DNA from: Gammaproteobacteria bacterium | GTDB taxonomy: Bacteria > Pseudomonadota > Gammaproteobacteria > Pseudomonadales > Azotimanducaceae | Reading direction: 5' to 3' | DNA length: 62,941 nucleotides | Assembly (NCBI GenBank): GCA_009845835.1 | Contig: VXYV01000067.1 | Span: 1 to 62,941 of the forward strand | Shown: positions 45,872-55,170 of the stretch, piece by piece | Layout of the letters: each line of letters begins with the position of its first letter | How positions within the stretch are numbered: position 1 is the stretch's first letter | Program-made: the position numbers and the translations under genes | Notes under the pieces: generated by a model | Database searches by the model: none | Seen by the model: the letters and a program-made list of their open reading frames with translations, nothing else | What the model was told of the DNA's origin: nothing

Positions 45872-47115
45872 TACGGACTTAAGTCCTCAATTGTCTCGAC
45901 GGCGCGAAAAGTTCCATCTTCTGTTAGCACCGTCATAAACACCCTGTCAGAGCCTTGATTGTCTGTTTCGAAATCCAGCAGAAACCCATCCAAATCTACA
46001 TCATTTATAGATCTTATCGCATCCAAAAATCTTTCTCGTGTTAGTTCTCGACCAACACGTTCCAGCCCGAGAATCGCCAATCTTCCAACTAAATATCCTT
46101 CAAAAGAAAAAAAACCCGGTTCAAGATCGCCATCTAATACAGCGAGGGAATTACGATACTGCCGCGCAATCTCTAAAGAGTCACTTTTCGGAAACGGGAC
46201 GACCTGCGAGACCATAACACCTGTACCATCGTCGCCGAGTGCGTTGGCTAAAGCATTGCTGTTCACGAACGAAATATTGATGAAGATCGCGTTGAGGCCA
46301 ACTTTTCTTGACCAAAGAATGAACTCTGCCGATGGTTCATACGCCCCGATCATGACAACCGCTTCTGGTTCTCCGCCCATAACGTCAAGCACACCTTTAC
46401 GCACGTCGAGGCTATTTCGTCGATAAACGCCAGAGGGAAGCAATTTGAGACCACGCCGTTCCATTGCTGCTTTCGCGCCGTTGTGTCCCGCCCTTCCATA
46501 AGAATCATCCTGATAAAAAGTTGCGATACGTGTCGTACCCACTTCTCTAGTCAAAAACTCGATCATCGCTTCTGTTTCTTGAGCGTAAGATGCGCGTAAA
46601 TTGATCACGACTTCTCGCTCATCGCGCAAAAAAGCCGCCCCCGTTAAAGGACCAATGTAGGGGACACTGTTATTCTGAGCGATGTCTACCGCAACTCGGG
46701 AAGTCGGCGTACCGACTGCCCCAATAAGAGAGAATACACCATGGATATCAATCAACTGATTGGTATTTTCGATGGTCAATTCTGGTTCGTATCGATCATC
46801 TAAAGTAATAAGTTTTAGTGTACGTCCATGTACACCATCGGCATTGTTGATTTCATTAAACGCTGCCTGAATACCAACCTGCATTCCCTGGCCAGAAGCA
46901 CCGTTCAAGCCACTAAGGGCACACGATTGACCAAACAAAATCTCAGTATCCGTGACCCCAGCAACAGTCAACACATGTTCAAGAGAATGTTGCTCCTCTG
47001 AGATATTCGGAGCAGTACTAGAGTCTTCTACGATTTCTTGGGAGACTACGGTCAGACTACCGACAAAACAAAGAAGGGTAGCAAGAAATCGATTTAGCAT
47101 TGATGAAGAACTCAA
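45871..47115 (-). CDS. Periplasmic ligand-binding protein, branched-chain amino-acid type
   Basis: This 414-residue type I solute-binding protein (Peripla_BP_6, LivK/UrtA-like) has a signal peptide of about 25 residues. Family segments include EILFGQSCALSGLNGASGQGMQVG, shortened here to its core GQSCALSG, plus GAVGTPTSRVAVDIA and PYIGPLTGAAFLRD. No ABC permease or ATPase gene accompanies it. It lies between an anti-sigma-type kinase (four-base overlap) and the histidine kinase (one-base overlap). It therefore probably senses an amino acid or urea-like ligand for the kinase rather than serving import. Confidence 0.87.
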   Translation of the reverse strand: MSSSSMLNRFLATLLCFVGSLTVVSQEIVEDSSTAPNISEEQHSLEHVLTVAGVTDTEILFGQSCALSGLNGASGQGMQVGIQAAFNEINNADGVHGRTLKLITLDDRYEPELTIENTNQLIDIHGVFSLIGAVGTPTSRVAVDIAQNNSVPYIGPLTGAAFLRDEREVVINLRASYAQETEAMIEFLTREVGTTRIATFYQDDSYGRAGHNGAKAAMERRGLKLLPSGVYRRNSLDVRKGVLDVMGGEPEAVVMIGAYEPSAEFILWSRKVGLNAIFINISFVNSNALANALGDDGTGVMVSQVVPFPKSDSLEIARQYRNSLAVLDGDLEPGFFSFEGYLVGRLAILGLERVGRELTRERFLDAIRSINDVDLDGFLLDFETDNQGSDRVFMTVLTEDGTFRAVETIEDLSP

Positions 47116-47540
47116 CGATCGAGACTTTTAACCATACGAAGACAGTTTTTGTTGTTCGTCCTAGTGTAGGACACTTCTTTCATCATCGACTTGACTATAT
47201 GAATGCCAACACCGCCGATTCGACGATCTTCTAATGTAGCATCTAAATCAGGTTCGTTTGCTTCGGTTAATGGATTAAATGCCTTAGCATCGTCAATGAG
47301 ATCAATTTGCACACGATCTTCGAATACTTTTATTCGAACTTCGATTTCATGCCGAGTATCATCGTTGTCTTCAAAACCATAAGAAACAATGTTGACAAAC
47401 AGTTCGTCAATTGATAGTTGTATCGCGTAGGTAACTTCTTGCGAGAATTTCTGCATCCTGGCAAACTCATTGAATGCGGTATCAAAACGCTGCAGTTCTT
47501 CTAAGCGATTGTCTAATCGAATGATACAGGAAGCTGGCAT
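47112..47540 (-). CDS. RsbW/SpoIIAB-like anti-sigma serine kinase
   Basis: A 142-residue stand-alone HATPase_c_2 protein. The ATP site is readable: N-box SIDELFVNIVSYGF, G1 segment DDAKAFNP and G2 segment GGVGIHIVKSM. Proteins of this type phosphorylate a STAS partner and bind either it or a sigma factor. The STAS gene at 43280 is the obvious partner. The gene follows the phosphatase gene by seven bases and overlaps the binding-protein gene by four. No sigma-factor gene is in the window, so the final target is unknown. Confidence 0.87.
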   Translation of the reverse strand: MPASCIIRLDNRLEELQRFDTAFNEFARMQKFSQEVTYAIQLSIDELFVNIVSYGFEDNDDTRHEIEVRIKVFEDRVQIDLIDDAKAFNPLTEANEPDLDATLEDRRIGGVGIHIVKSMMKEVSYTRTNNKNCLRMVKSLDR

Positions 47541-47547
47541 GATTTTC

Positions 47548-48711
47548 CTATGAAACGCATAAAACTAAACATGTGATATCGTCAGACGGTTCATTACCGT
47601 CTGTAAATTCTCTGACCTTGGCAAATACTGTCTCGGTAACTTGCTTTGCATTTTTGGGAGGTGGCTTACCATCAAACACCTGCATAAGACGTTCCATACC
47701 AAAAAAACTTGCGTCGCCTCGCTCCGCTTCATTGACCCCGTCGGTATACAACAATAGAACTTCACCAGGCTGTAATTCGAGTGAACTGCTCTCAAATTCA
47801 ACACCTCTTGCCACCCCCAAAGCTACACCTCGTGACGTCTCTAATTCATAAACTGACCCGTCCGCGCGAAAAACGATCGGTTGATTGTGACCACCATTCG
47901 AATAATGAATACAGCGAGTGGTGGGGTCGAATACTGCATAAAACAAGGTAACAAACATCATGGATTCATTAGATATCTCTAACAAATCATTTACTTCCCT
48001 CAAGACTTTTTCGGGTTCTTCCATCCCGATGCTCGCACCATTCAATAATGTTCGACTCGACATCATGAATAACGCCGCCGGAATCCCTTTACCACTTACG
48101 TCTGCTATACACAAGCCGATTTGATTTCCTCGACGCTTTACGACGTCGTAAAAATCACCACCAATTTCGCGGGCTGCGTCCATACTTGCGTCAATTTGAA
48201 AGTTTTCGCCGACGGGGAAAATACGTGGCAGAATAGACTGCTGCATTGCCGATGCAGTCTCTAATTCCGATTGAATGCTGATTAGTTTTTCTCGATTTTC
48301 GTGTAATTCATGCTCGAAAGCGACGCGGCGATTAGTACGATCGATCGTGATCTTTAGATCCTCGAAATCCACCGGCTTCGTGATAAAATCGAATGCGCCT
48401 CGATTCATTGCGTGACGAATATTTTTCATGTCACCGTATGCAGAAATCATCACGGTTTTGATTTTGTCATCAATCGAAGGAATTTTTTCTAGCATCGTTA
48501 ACCCGTCCATGACTGGCATATTGATGTCAGAGAGTACAATTTGAATCTTGTTGTTCTCTTTCAATATTTCCAACGCTTGAGACCCATTTTGAGCAAAACT
48601 TAAAACTAATTCACCGCGGCGAACTTCCCGCCGCATGCGCTGTTTCATGAGTATTTCAAGATCTGGTTCGTCGTCTACAACAAGAATGTGATTTGGTATG
48701 TTCTCAGCCAT
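47548..48711 (-). CDS. Response regulator with PP2C (RsbU/SpoIIE-type) phosphatase domain
   Basis: This 387-residue protein joins a receiver domain to a PP2C-type serine phosphatase. The acidic pocket is DDE (13-15), the phosphorylated residue Asp62 in LSDINMPVMDG, and the switch Lys is in TKPVD. A coiled linker (130-165) leads to the phosphatase, with metal-site motifs GGDFYDV, ADVSGKGIPAALFM and LYTDGVNEA. Such proteins dephosphorylate a STAS protein when their receiver is phosphorylated. It is the first gene of the operon. Confidence 0.9.
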   Translation of the reverse strand: MAENIPNHILVVDDEPDLEILMKQRMRREVRRGELVLSFAQNGSQALEILKENNKIQIVLSDINMPVMDGLTMLEKIPSIDDKIKTVMISAYGDMKNIRHAMNRGAFDFITKPVDFEDLKITIDRTNRRVAFEHELHENREKLISIQSELETASAMQQSILPRIFPVGENFQIDASMDAAREIGGDFYDVVKRRGNQIGLCIADVSGKGIPAALFMMSSRTLLNGASIGMEEPEKVLREVNDLLEISNESMMFVTLFYAVFDPTTRCIHYSNGGHNQPIVFRADGSVYELETSRGVALGVARGVEFESSSLELQPGEVLLLYTDGVNEAERGDASFFGMERLMQVFDGKPPPKNAKQVTETVFAKVREFTDGNEPSDDITCLVLCVS

Positions 48712-48778
48712 GATTCAACTAAGAAGTCCTCGCTTTTGCTAAATAAATCAAACTAGTTCAAAGAAGTATATTACGAAA

Positions 48779-49693
48779 TTACGAAAACATTACTGACTGT
48801 TCTTGTACTTGTGTGGATCCGAGATATTCATCTCGAAACACCGACACATTTACATCCATGGTCGCGTCTCCATCGCCAATGGATACACCTTTAGTTGGCG
48901 GAACGTCACGATAGTCTCGTCCATATGCGATGTTAACGCGCGAACCACTTGGAGTGTCAGGATTAGTAGGATCGAAGGGATACCAGCCAAACTCAGGTAA
49001 AAAGCATTCCACCCACGCATGCGTGGCATTATCAACGATACGACGAATTTCCCCAGGATTCTCGTATAAATAGCCCATCATATAACGCGCTGGTATTCCT
49101 CGACTGCGTGCAATCGCAATCATTAACTGCGAAATATCCTGACAAACTCCCTCATGTCTTCTCAGTAACTCATCCACTGTTGTGTCAATTGTTGTTGAAC
49201 CAGGACGATATTCGATGACTTCCGAGAGACGTCGTTCCAGCGACTTTAGAAAAGCAAACGGATCCGAGTAATCTATTCCCCCTTGTTCACTCAGCCATTG
49301 ATCCAAGTCGACTTTGGTAGTTGTTAAGTCTGTCGGTTGTAAAAAATCCCAATACTTTATGGAAGATTCTAATGGATACACATCGCTCCATGTACACGGG
49401 GGACTAATGTTTAATACTTCCGTTCGATCCAAAACTTGTACTTTGGCAATACTAGACACAGTCAGATGACTATGGGGACGATGTAAATCGAACAAGTGAT
49501 GCACATTGCCAAAATAGTCGGTGTCTTGTGCAATAAATGTATCTGGATTCACACGTAACTCATACTCTACGAGGGTCTGGTACTCATTGTGGCGCGGTTT
49601 CATCCACAAAACCATAACACTTGATTGTCGAGGTGAAACGTAGGAATAAATTGTGGTATGAATGATGGTGAATTGGTAGGGTGAGTCAGTCAT
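48779..49693 (-). CDS. Transglutaminase-like cysteine protease family protein
   Basis: A 304-residue protein with the bacterial transglutaminase N-terminal beta domain, then the catalytic domain. The triad is Cys184 in EGVCQDIS, His225 in ATHAWVE and Asp241 in YPFDPTN. It lies one base after the alpha-E gene, which itself overlaps the ATP-grasp gene. This trio is conserved in many bacteria and is thought to make or process a peptide product that has not been defined. No signal peptide is visible. Confidence 0.9.
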   Translation of the reverse strand: MTDSPYQFTIIHTTIYSYVSPRQSSVMVLWMKPRHNEYQTLVEYELRVNPDTFIAQDTDYFGNVHHLFDLHRPHSHLTVSSIAKVQVLDRTEVLNISPPCTWSDVYPLESSIKYWDFLQPTDLTTTKVDLDQWLSEQGGIDYSDPFAFLKSLERRLSEVIEYRPGSTTIDTTVDELLRRHEGVCQDISQLMIAIARSRGIPARYMMGYLYENPGEIRRIVDNATHAWVECFLPEFGWYPFDPTNPDTPSGSRVNIAYGRDYRDVPPTKGVSIGDGDATMDVNVSVFRDEYLGSTQVQEQSVMFS

Positions 49694-49694
49694 G

Positions 49695-50675
49695 TTAAAT
49701 TCTTGAGCTGTCTATTATTTCGTAATTGAACCACGCATTTGACAGGTGGTCATGAAACTTGTAAGCGAGACTTTCGACTAACGTTAGGAGTCTTCGTTTG
49801 TCCTCCACATCAGGCCACTCATATCGTAGTAAAGATACTAGACGCCCAGTAAACCTTTGTGCTAACGCACCACTTTTTTGTGCTGGTGCTTGTCCCAATT
49901 CTCCCATGCGCATACGAATTTGGTCAACTGCGTGATCAATAGAATTTGGTAATATGGAATCGGTAACTAACATGTTCATAACATGATTTGGTTCAACTTT
50001 GACTCCATAGCGATTTTGATAGGGTTGATCAGCTTGAAAACAATCGAGCAGACTCTTCCAATCGTACCCATCTAGCTCTTCGTAATCTTCCATTGTCGCA
50101 GATTGCGCCTGATAAATAAGTAACGCTGCCATGAGTTGTGCGTGCTCTATGTACCTACCAATTTGCAGAAACTCCCACCGTTCATCGCGATAGAGTGTCG
50201 CTGCACAGACCCCCATAAAAGTACTGATATGTTGAACTATTTCTGCATAAAAAAGATGGGGATCTCGTTGCCAGATACTATCAATCGTCAAATCTTTCAG
50301 ACGAAAGTGGGTACGATTCAAACTTAACCACATTTCAGCACTTATGCAATGTCGCATCTGGCGCGCATTTTCTCTCCCCTGCAAGAAGCAATTCACAATT
50401 GACGAAGGATTATCGACATTGAATGTGAGATCATCAGCAAGAATGAAAGAATCTGAAAAAGACCAGTCTTCGTGGTTACGGAAATCGCTTTCCAATACAG
50501 CGCTTGGATTAGTGACTTTCAAGTGCGAGAAAAGTCTTAACCAGCCAAAGTGAATTTGTTCCAGTGATTGATCGACCAAGGCATCGACTTGGACTTCCAT
50601 TAACCGACTCACATGTTCGACACGACGAAGATAGCGTCCCATCCAATACAAACCAGCTGCACTTCTAGCTAACAT
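49695..50675 (-). CDS. Alpha-E domain protein (DUF403)
   Basis: A 326-residue all-helical protein with the family start MLARSAAGLYWMGRYLRRVEHVSR and later LLIYQAQSATMEDYE, both given here only in part of the conserved pattern. Alpha-E proteins accompany circularly permuted ATP-grasp and transglutaminase-like genes. Their biochemical role is not established. The start overlaps the end of the ATP-grasp gene by seven bases. Confidence 0.9.
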   Translation of the reverse strand: MLARSAAGLYWMGRYLRRVEHVSRLMEVQVDALVDQSLEQIHFGWLRLFSHLKVTNPSAVLESDFRNHEDWSFSDSFILADDLTFNVDNPSSIVNCFLQGRENARQMRHCISAEMWLSLNRTHFRLKDLTIDSIWQRDPHLFYAEIVQHISTFMGVCAATLYRDERWEFLQIGRYIEHAQLMAALLIYQAQSATMEDYEELDGYDWKSLLDCFQADQPYQNRYGVKVEPNHVMNMLVTDSILPNSIDHAVDQIRMRMGELGQAPAQKSGALAQRFTGRLVSLLRYEWPDVEDKRRLLTLVESLAYKFHDHLSNAWFNYEIIDSSRI

Positions 50676-52087
50676 GCGGCGTCAGCTACCCATAAATCTT
50701 TAGCCCCTCCACCTTGTGAAGAATTTACCACTAGACTACCTTCCGGTAATGCGATACGACAAAATGCACCACCGACTAACCGACAGTTCATGCCGCTCAG
50801 GATGAATGGTCGCAAATCCACACAGCGAGATTGAAATCGTCGATCTATCCAACATGGGGATTTCGACAGTTGCAGTTCAGGTTGAGCAATGTATTGAGCC
50901 GCATTTTCTTGTAATGTAACTCGAAACGCATCGCGTTCTTTCGAATTAACACGTGAACCAATGAACAAGCCGTAACCACCTGACCCTCCTACCGGTTTTA
51001 CCACTAAGTGCTCAAGGTTATCGAGAACGTACTGCAACGATTCTGGATCGCGACAAAGATGGGTTTCAACGTTCTGGAGGATTGGCTCTTCAGCTAAGTA
51101 GTACTGAATGATCTTCGGAACGTAAGCGTAAATGGCTTTGTCGTCGGCGACACCAGTCCCGGGTGCATTAACGAGCGCCACGTTGCCTTTGCGATACACG
51201 TGCATAAGTCCCGGGACTCCTAATACCGAGTCTTCTCGATAGAACAGCGGATCCAAAAAGTCGTCGTCGATGCGGCGATAAATAACGTCCACCTTCCGTA
51301 AACCTGAGGTCGTACGCATATATACATAACCGTCATTGACAATTAGGTCTCGACCTTCAACTAACTCTGCCCCCACTTCATCGGCGAGAAACATGTGCTC
51401 ATAAAACGCCGAATTGAATACCCCTGGAGTTAACAACGCAATACACGGATCACTTTGATTGTGTGGTGCGAATTCGCGCAGTGTTTCATACAGTACTTCA
51501 CCATAATTTTCTACCTCTCGAACGCTATACTGGCGATACAAGTTGCGAAAATTAGTTTTCGTCGCCTGCCGATTAGCGATCATGTAAGAAACTCCCGACG
51601 GGACTCTGAGATTGTCCTCCAAGACTCGAAATCCTTCGTTGATACGAACTAAATCCGTACCACAAATACCGATTGGCGTCGACAACGGTATGGGCACACC
51701 TCGCATTTCGATCCGGTACTGAGCACATCCCAAAACTAAGTCATGCGGTATTACACCGTCTGTCAATATTTGCGCTTTACTATAGACATCGACAACAAAC
51801 CTATTCAGTGCAGTGACTCTTTGTATCAATCCAGCTTCGAGTCGTTCCCATTCATCGGCTGGCAAAATTCGCGGAATACAATCAATGGGGATGATTCGTT
51901 CAGTTTGTTCGTCCTCTCCATAAAGTGTGAATGAGATACTCTGTGTCGAAAAAGTTCGAGTCACCCGTTCTTGAATCCCTTCCAGCTTTTCGACGGAACT
52001 GTTCTGCAATTCATCGAATAACAGCTGACAATGTGGACGTGGTGTACCGTCAGTATTGAAGAACTCATCGTAATACAACGAATTCAA
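50669..52087 (-). CDS. Circularly permuted ATP-grasp protein (DUF404/DUF407 type)
   Basis: This 472-residue protein is of the circularly permuted ATP-grasp type 2 group, predicted to form peptide-like amide bonds. Recognisable segments are NEGFRVLEDNLRVPSGVSYM, GVADDKAIYAYVP, KPVGGSGGYGLFIG and the terminal SSQGGGAKDLWV. The GSGGYG loop is the likely ATP-binding turn. It is the first gene of the three-gene unit with alpha-E and transglutaminase-like proteins. The 17-nt gap from the cytochrome gene upstream suggests cotranscription with the sulfite dehydrogenase genes, perhaps by chance. Confidence 0.9.
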   Translation of the reverse strand: MNSLYYDEFFNTDGTPRPHCQLLFDELQNSSVEKLEGIQERVTRTFSTQSISFTLYGEDEQTERIIPIDCIPRILPADEWERLEAGLIQRVTALNRFVVDVYSKAQILTDGVIPHDLVLGCAQYRIEMRGVPIPLSTPIGICGTDLVRINEGFRVLEDNLRVPSGVSYMIANRQATKTNFRNLYRQYSVREVENYGEVLYETLREFAPHNQSDPCIALLTPGVFNSAFYEHMFLADEVGAELVEGRDLIVNDGYVYMRTTSGLRKVDVIYRRIDDDFLDPLFYREDSVLGVPGLMHVYRKGNVALVNAPGTGVADDKAIYAYVPKIIQYYLAEEPILQNVETHLCRDPESLQYVLDNLEHLVVKPVGGSGGYGLFIGSRVNSKERDAFRVTLQENAAQYIAQPELQLSKSPCWIDRRFQSRCVDLRPFILSGMNCRLVGGAFCRIALPEGSLVVNSSQGGGAKDLWVADAAC

Positions 52088-52104
52088 ATCGTACTTATCG
52101 AAGT

Positions 52105-52635
52105 TTATGGGGATTTCTCGCTATAGATTGACGGATAATCATGTATGCGGAGCTTCGTCGAAAACCGTAATGGAGTGTGTATTCTCTGTTGTTCAGCTGC
52201 TTCCGTGTTGGAGTTTTTCGAGTCTTCAATCGTGTCGTCAGTCGGTTCTGGCAATACCTCTTCAAGCGGTTGTTGATTTAACGGTTTTCTCCTTTCGCGT
52301 GCCGATCTCTGATTGGCGTCGACTCCATAGTTAGCAGTCAAATATTCCAAAATTGGTGCTTCGTCGTTACCTAAATCCCATAACCCTTCATCACTCTGCA
52401 TACGTCTGATCGATTTCAGCCATTGGTCGGTGCTTAACCGATGTTGAGAAATCAGCTGCGTGGAATGACAAAGAGTACATTGAGTTTCAATTAACTTCCA
52501 AGTACCTTTCGCATCTTTGATTAATTTGGTATCCGTTATCTCTTCACCTGATCCGGATTCGGCTGTCGATACAACAGATAGAGGTGCTAACGCGATAAAA
52601 CTAGCTAACGTATACAGCAATACGATGGCACGCAT
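52105..52635 (-). CDS. Periplasmic c-type cytochrome, SorB-like
   Basis: A 176-residue protein with a signal peptide (about 1-24) and one heme c site CTLCH (Cys53, Cys56, His57). A Met in the segment SIRRMQSDEG may be the sixth ligand. The C-terminal 60 residues are hydrophilic and Pro/Glu-rich. It starts inside the 3' end of the sulfite dehydrogenase gene (35-nt overlap), so it is the probable electron acceptor of that enzyme, as SorB is for SorA. Confidence 0.85.
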   Translation of the reverse strand: MRAIVLLYTLASFIALAPLSVVSTAESGSGEEITDTKLIKDAKGTWKLIETQCTLCHSTQLISQHRLSTDQWLKSIRRMQSDEGLWDLGNDEAPILEYLTANYGVDANQRSARERRKPLNQQPLEEVLPEPTDDTIEDSKNSNTEAAEQQRIHTPLRFSTKLRIHDYPSIYSEKSP

Positions 52636-53905
52636 TGTTCAAATATCCTTTTGGGTTCCAATTTGGCATTACCATGGGTTGCGAGACGCCATCTGAATCA
52701 ATAGCACGAACCCACACTTCATAATAACCTTGTGAAGGAAGAGTCGTTTCATACTCCCAGTGTTGCCAAGCAAATTTGTTGGCTGGTTGTTGTAATTTGG
52801 TAGCTGACCAAGTCTGGCCGAAGTCAATTGAAACTTTCACTTCCGACACAGAAAGATCTCCTGCCCAGGCATGACCATTAACCATCAATTTCTTATCAAT
52901 GTTTAATCTAATTCCGCTTTGCGGTGAGGTAATGAGAGACTTTACAGGCATCGAATGAATGATACACATATCGTCGTTACTGACAGTTGTTCCAGGTGCG
53001 ACAGGATCGCATGGAACACTATATGATGGTGGTGCCATTTTGGGACCGTCGTGCACTCGATCTCGAATAACAATTTTGTGGATCCATTTACCTGACACAG
53101 ACCCGGGCCAACCACCGATGGCTAATCGCAATGGATGACCATTCATCGGATGCAGGTCACTACCATTCATCCCCCACGCGATCATGGATTCTGGATCTAA
53201 GGCTTTTTCAATCGTGACTCCGCGCGAGATCGGAACACGATCAGCTACACCAGTAAGATGTTTGTCAAGACCATAATAGGCTACATATACTGCATCGTCT
53301 TTATATCCGCAATCATTCAGTACATCCTTTAATCTCACTCCATTCCATTCAGGACAACCAACGGCACCCAGTGTCCACTGATTTCCAGAAGCTGGTGGAT
53401 TGAACTCGGATCGCCCGTTGCCCCCACACTCTAGAACTAATTGTCGGTTGATGTTTTCAAAGCTTGACTGTAGATCTTTAATGGAATAGGTTTTTGAATT
53501 TATTACCGATTCACCTTCAATTGCTAGCGTCCATGTATCAGCATTTACATTGACGGGTGGGATACCGTTATTTCGGATAAATAGGCGATGTGCCGGTGTC
53601 ACCTGATCGTTGAGAAAGTGCACGGGAGTTTCTGCATTTACCGGGCGATCATTCAGTAACGTTAATCCTTCTTTACCAGCAATCTCAAACTCATCAGTGG
53701 AATCTGCAATAGCAGCTGGAATGAGTCCGGCCGGCATTTGGTTAGCAAATACGATACGGGCACCAACCAACGTGCTCAAGGTGGACAAACCCGTAACGAA
53801 ACCACGTCTTGTGATGGAACTGCTTCGTCGGCCCCAAGCCTGCCAGTCAGCGGCTTCGGGATCGTTGGCAAAAAAATTGTGGATACCTCTCTCTTTTCGT
53901 CTCAT
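52601..53905 (-). CDS. Sulfite dehydrogenase, SorA/SoxC-like molybdenum subunit
   Basis: A Tat-exported molybdoenzyme of the sulfite oxidase family that oxidises sulfite, or a sulfane intermediate, in the periplasm. From ATG 53905 the protein has 434 residues. A twin-arginine signal is at about 33-50 (TRRGFVTGL). The Mo-binding Cys160 is in LVLECGGNGR. The C-terminal Ig-like dimer domain has SIDFGQTWS and WVRAIDSDG. A TTG at 53923 is a weaker start. No other sox gene is near, so the Sor-type reaction is favoured. Electrons would go to the downstream cytochrome. Confidence 0.9.
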   Translation of the reverse strand: MRRKERGIHNFFANDPEAADWQAWGRRSSSITRRGFVTGLSTLSTLVGARIVFANQMPAGLIPAAIADSTDEFEIAGKEGLTLLNDRPVNAETPVHFLNDQVTPAHRLFIRNNGIPPVNVNADTWTLAIEGESVINSKTYSIKDLQSSFENINRQLVLECGGNGRSEFNPPASGNQWTLGAVGCPEWNGVRLKDVLNDCGYKDDAVYVAYYGLDKHLTGVADRVPISRGVTIEKALDPESMIAWGMNGSDLHPMNGHPLRLAIGGWPGSVSGKWIHKIVIRDRVHDGPKMAPPSYSVPCDPVAPGTTVSNDDMCIIHSMPVKSLITSPQSGIRLNIDKKLMVNGHAWAGDLSVSEVKVSIDFGQTWSATKLQQPANKFAWQHWEYETTLPSQGYYEVWVRAIDSDGVSQPMVMPNWNPKGYLNNACHRIAVYVS

Positions 53906-54095
53906 GGAACGATCTTCGTACAATATAGAACTAAAAATTTTAGTAGTTAAGCCCCTTTCCCGACCGACTTAATCTCGGATGGTCTGAGTACTTTGAACCA
54001 ACGATTGCGTCAAACCGGACGCAAAGGTTGAAAAATTCATGATCTTCTGACGATCAAAGGTTTCACACATAATGCTTTAACAATAGGAGATAGGA

Positions 54096-54698
54096 ATGAA
54101 CACTACAGAGATTCAACGTCTCGAAAAAGAAATATTTGAACTTACGACAAAGTTAAAAGAGTTGCAAGTAGCAGCCCAACCAGTTGAAGTATCGGACTAT
54201 CAATTCGAAACCGAATATGGTTCTACTCAGTTGAGTGATCTGTTTGGTGTTCACAACACTTTACTCACAATCCACAATATGGGTCAAGGGTGTCGTTACT
54301 GTACACTTTGGGCAGATGGAATCAACGGATTACTACCGCACTTAGAATCGACAATGAGTGTCGTTTTATTATCTAAAGATGCCCCCGACGTACAACGGAA
54401 GTTTGCGAACTCACGTGGTTGGCGATTCAAACTCGCTTCGCATCGATCGTCTGCGTACGCCGCCGATCACATTGTGGTAGGAGAATATGAGAATATGCCC
54501 GGCGCCGCTATCTATCTACGAGAGAATAGCAAAATTCTGAAAAAGAACACCTGTATTTTCGGACCTGGAGATATGTATTGTTCGCTGTGGTATTTTCTAG
54601 CTTTAAGCGGCATCAACGAAAATGATTGGACACCACAGTTCCGCTATTGGCAAATTCCCGAAAAACTAGAAGACGGTGGGAAGAACTTAGAAGACTAA
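54096..54698 (+). CDS. DUF899-family thioredoxin-like protein
   Basis: This 200-residue protein begins with a coiled segment, then a thioredoxin-like fold. The CxxC pair is Cys66-Arg-Tyr-Cys69 in MGQGCRYCTLW. The family segment FGPGDMYCSLWYFLAL is near the C-terminus. DUF899 proteins are predicted thiol-disulfide enzymes; no reaction is established. A good ribosome site (GGAGATAGGA) precedes the ATG. It is divergent from the sulfite dehydrogenase gene and convergent with tRNA-Pro. Confidence 0.82.
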   Translation: MNTTEIQRLEKEIFELTTKLKELQVAAQPVEVSDYQFETEYGSTQLSDLFGVHNTLLTIHNMGQGCRYCTLWADGINGLLPHLESTMSVVLLSKDAPDVQRKFANSRGWRFKLASHRSSAYAADHIVVGEYENMPGAAIYLRENSKILKKNTCIFGPGDMYCSLWYFLALSGINENDWTPQFRYWQIPEKLEDGGKNLED

Positions 54699-54721
54699 CG
54701 GTCGATCAAGCATCTGCAAAT

Positions 54722-54798
54722 TGGTCGGGACGGCCGGATTTGAACCGGCGACCACATGACCCCCAGTCATGTGCGCTACCAAACTGCGCCACGTCCCG
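54722..54798 (-). tRNA. tRNA-Pro (GGG)
   Basis: A 77-nt cloverleaf with a CCA end encoded in the DNA. Acceptor stem CGGGACG pairs with CGTCCCG, the D stem is GCGC/GCGC, anticodon stem CATGA/TCATG encloses the loop CTGGGGG, and the T arm is GCCGG-TTCAAAT-CCGGC. The anticodon is GGG. A tRNA-Pro after the merR-like gene is a common arrangement in gammaproteobacteria. Confidence 0.97.
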
Positions 54799-54810
54799 TT
54801 CGTTATATGC

Positions 54811-55170
54811 TCAACCTGTTTGATCTTCGTTGAGTAGCGTCTTTGCTCGTCGTAATTCTTGAATCGCGGCATTTACCTTTTGATCGATGTCGATAGCATC
54901 TTGACTAGCAGCTTTGGTACCAGCTTCGTTGAGTTGTTTCTTAGCCCCACTAATTCTGAGTCCTTGATCATAGAGTAAAGATTTAACCGATTTGATAAAT
55001 TGAATATCTTCAGCGGTGTAATAGCGACGACCATTTCTTCGGGTCACATCCTGCAAATGATCGAATTGTTTCTCCCAATAACGCAGAACATGTTGTTCCA
55101 CGCCACACTCCTCGCTCACTTCACCAATGGTAAACTCTCGGCGATCTTGATTAGTTGATTTATCCTTCAA
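54811..55170 (-). CDS. MerR-family transcriptional regulator
   Basis: A 119-residue protein with an N-terminal winged helix-turn-helix: FTIGEVSEECGVEQHVLRYWE, here broken as FTIGEVSEECGV then EQHVLRYWE, and the wing segment RRNGRRYYTAEDI. A short coiled helix follows; there is no effector domain. This is the small MerR-like gene usually found after ihfA in gammaproteobacteria; its targets are not defined. Start is TTG 55170, overlapping the ihfA stop by 11 nt. Confidence 0.9.
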   Translation of the reverse strand: MKDKSTNQDRREFTIGEVSEECGVEQHVLRYWEKQFDHLQDVTRRNGRRYYTAEDIQFIKSVKSLLYDQGLRISGAKKQLNEAGTKAASQDAIDIDQKVNAAIQELRRAKTLLNEDQTG

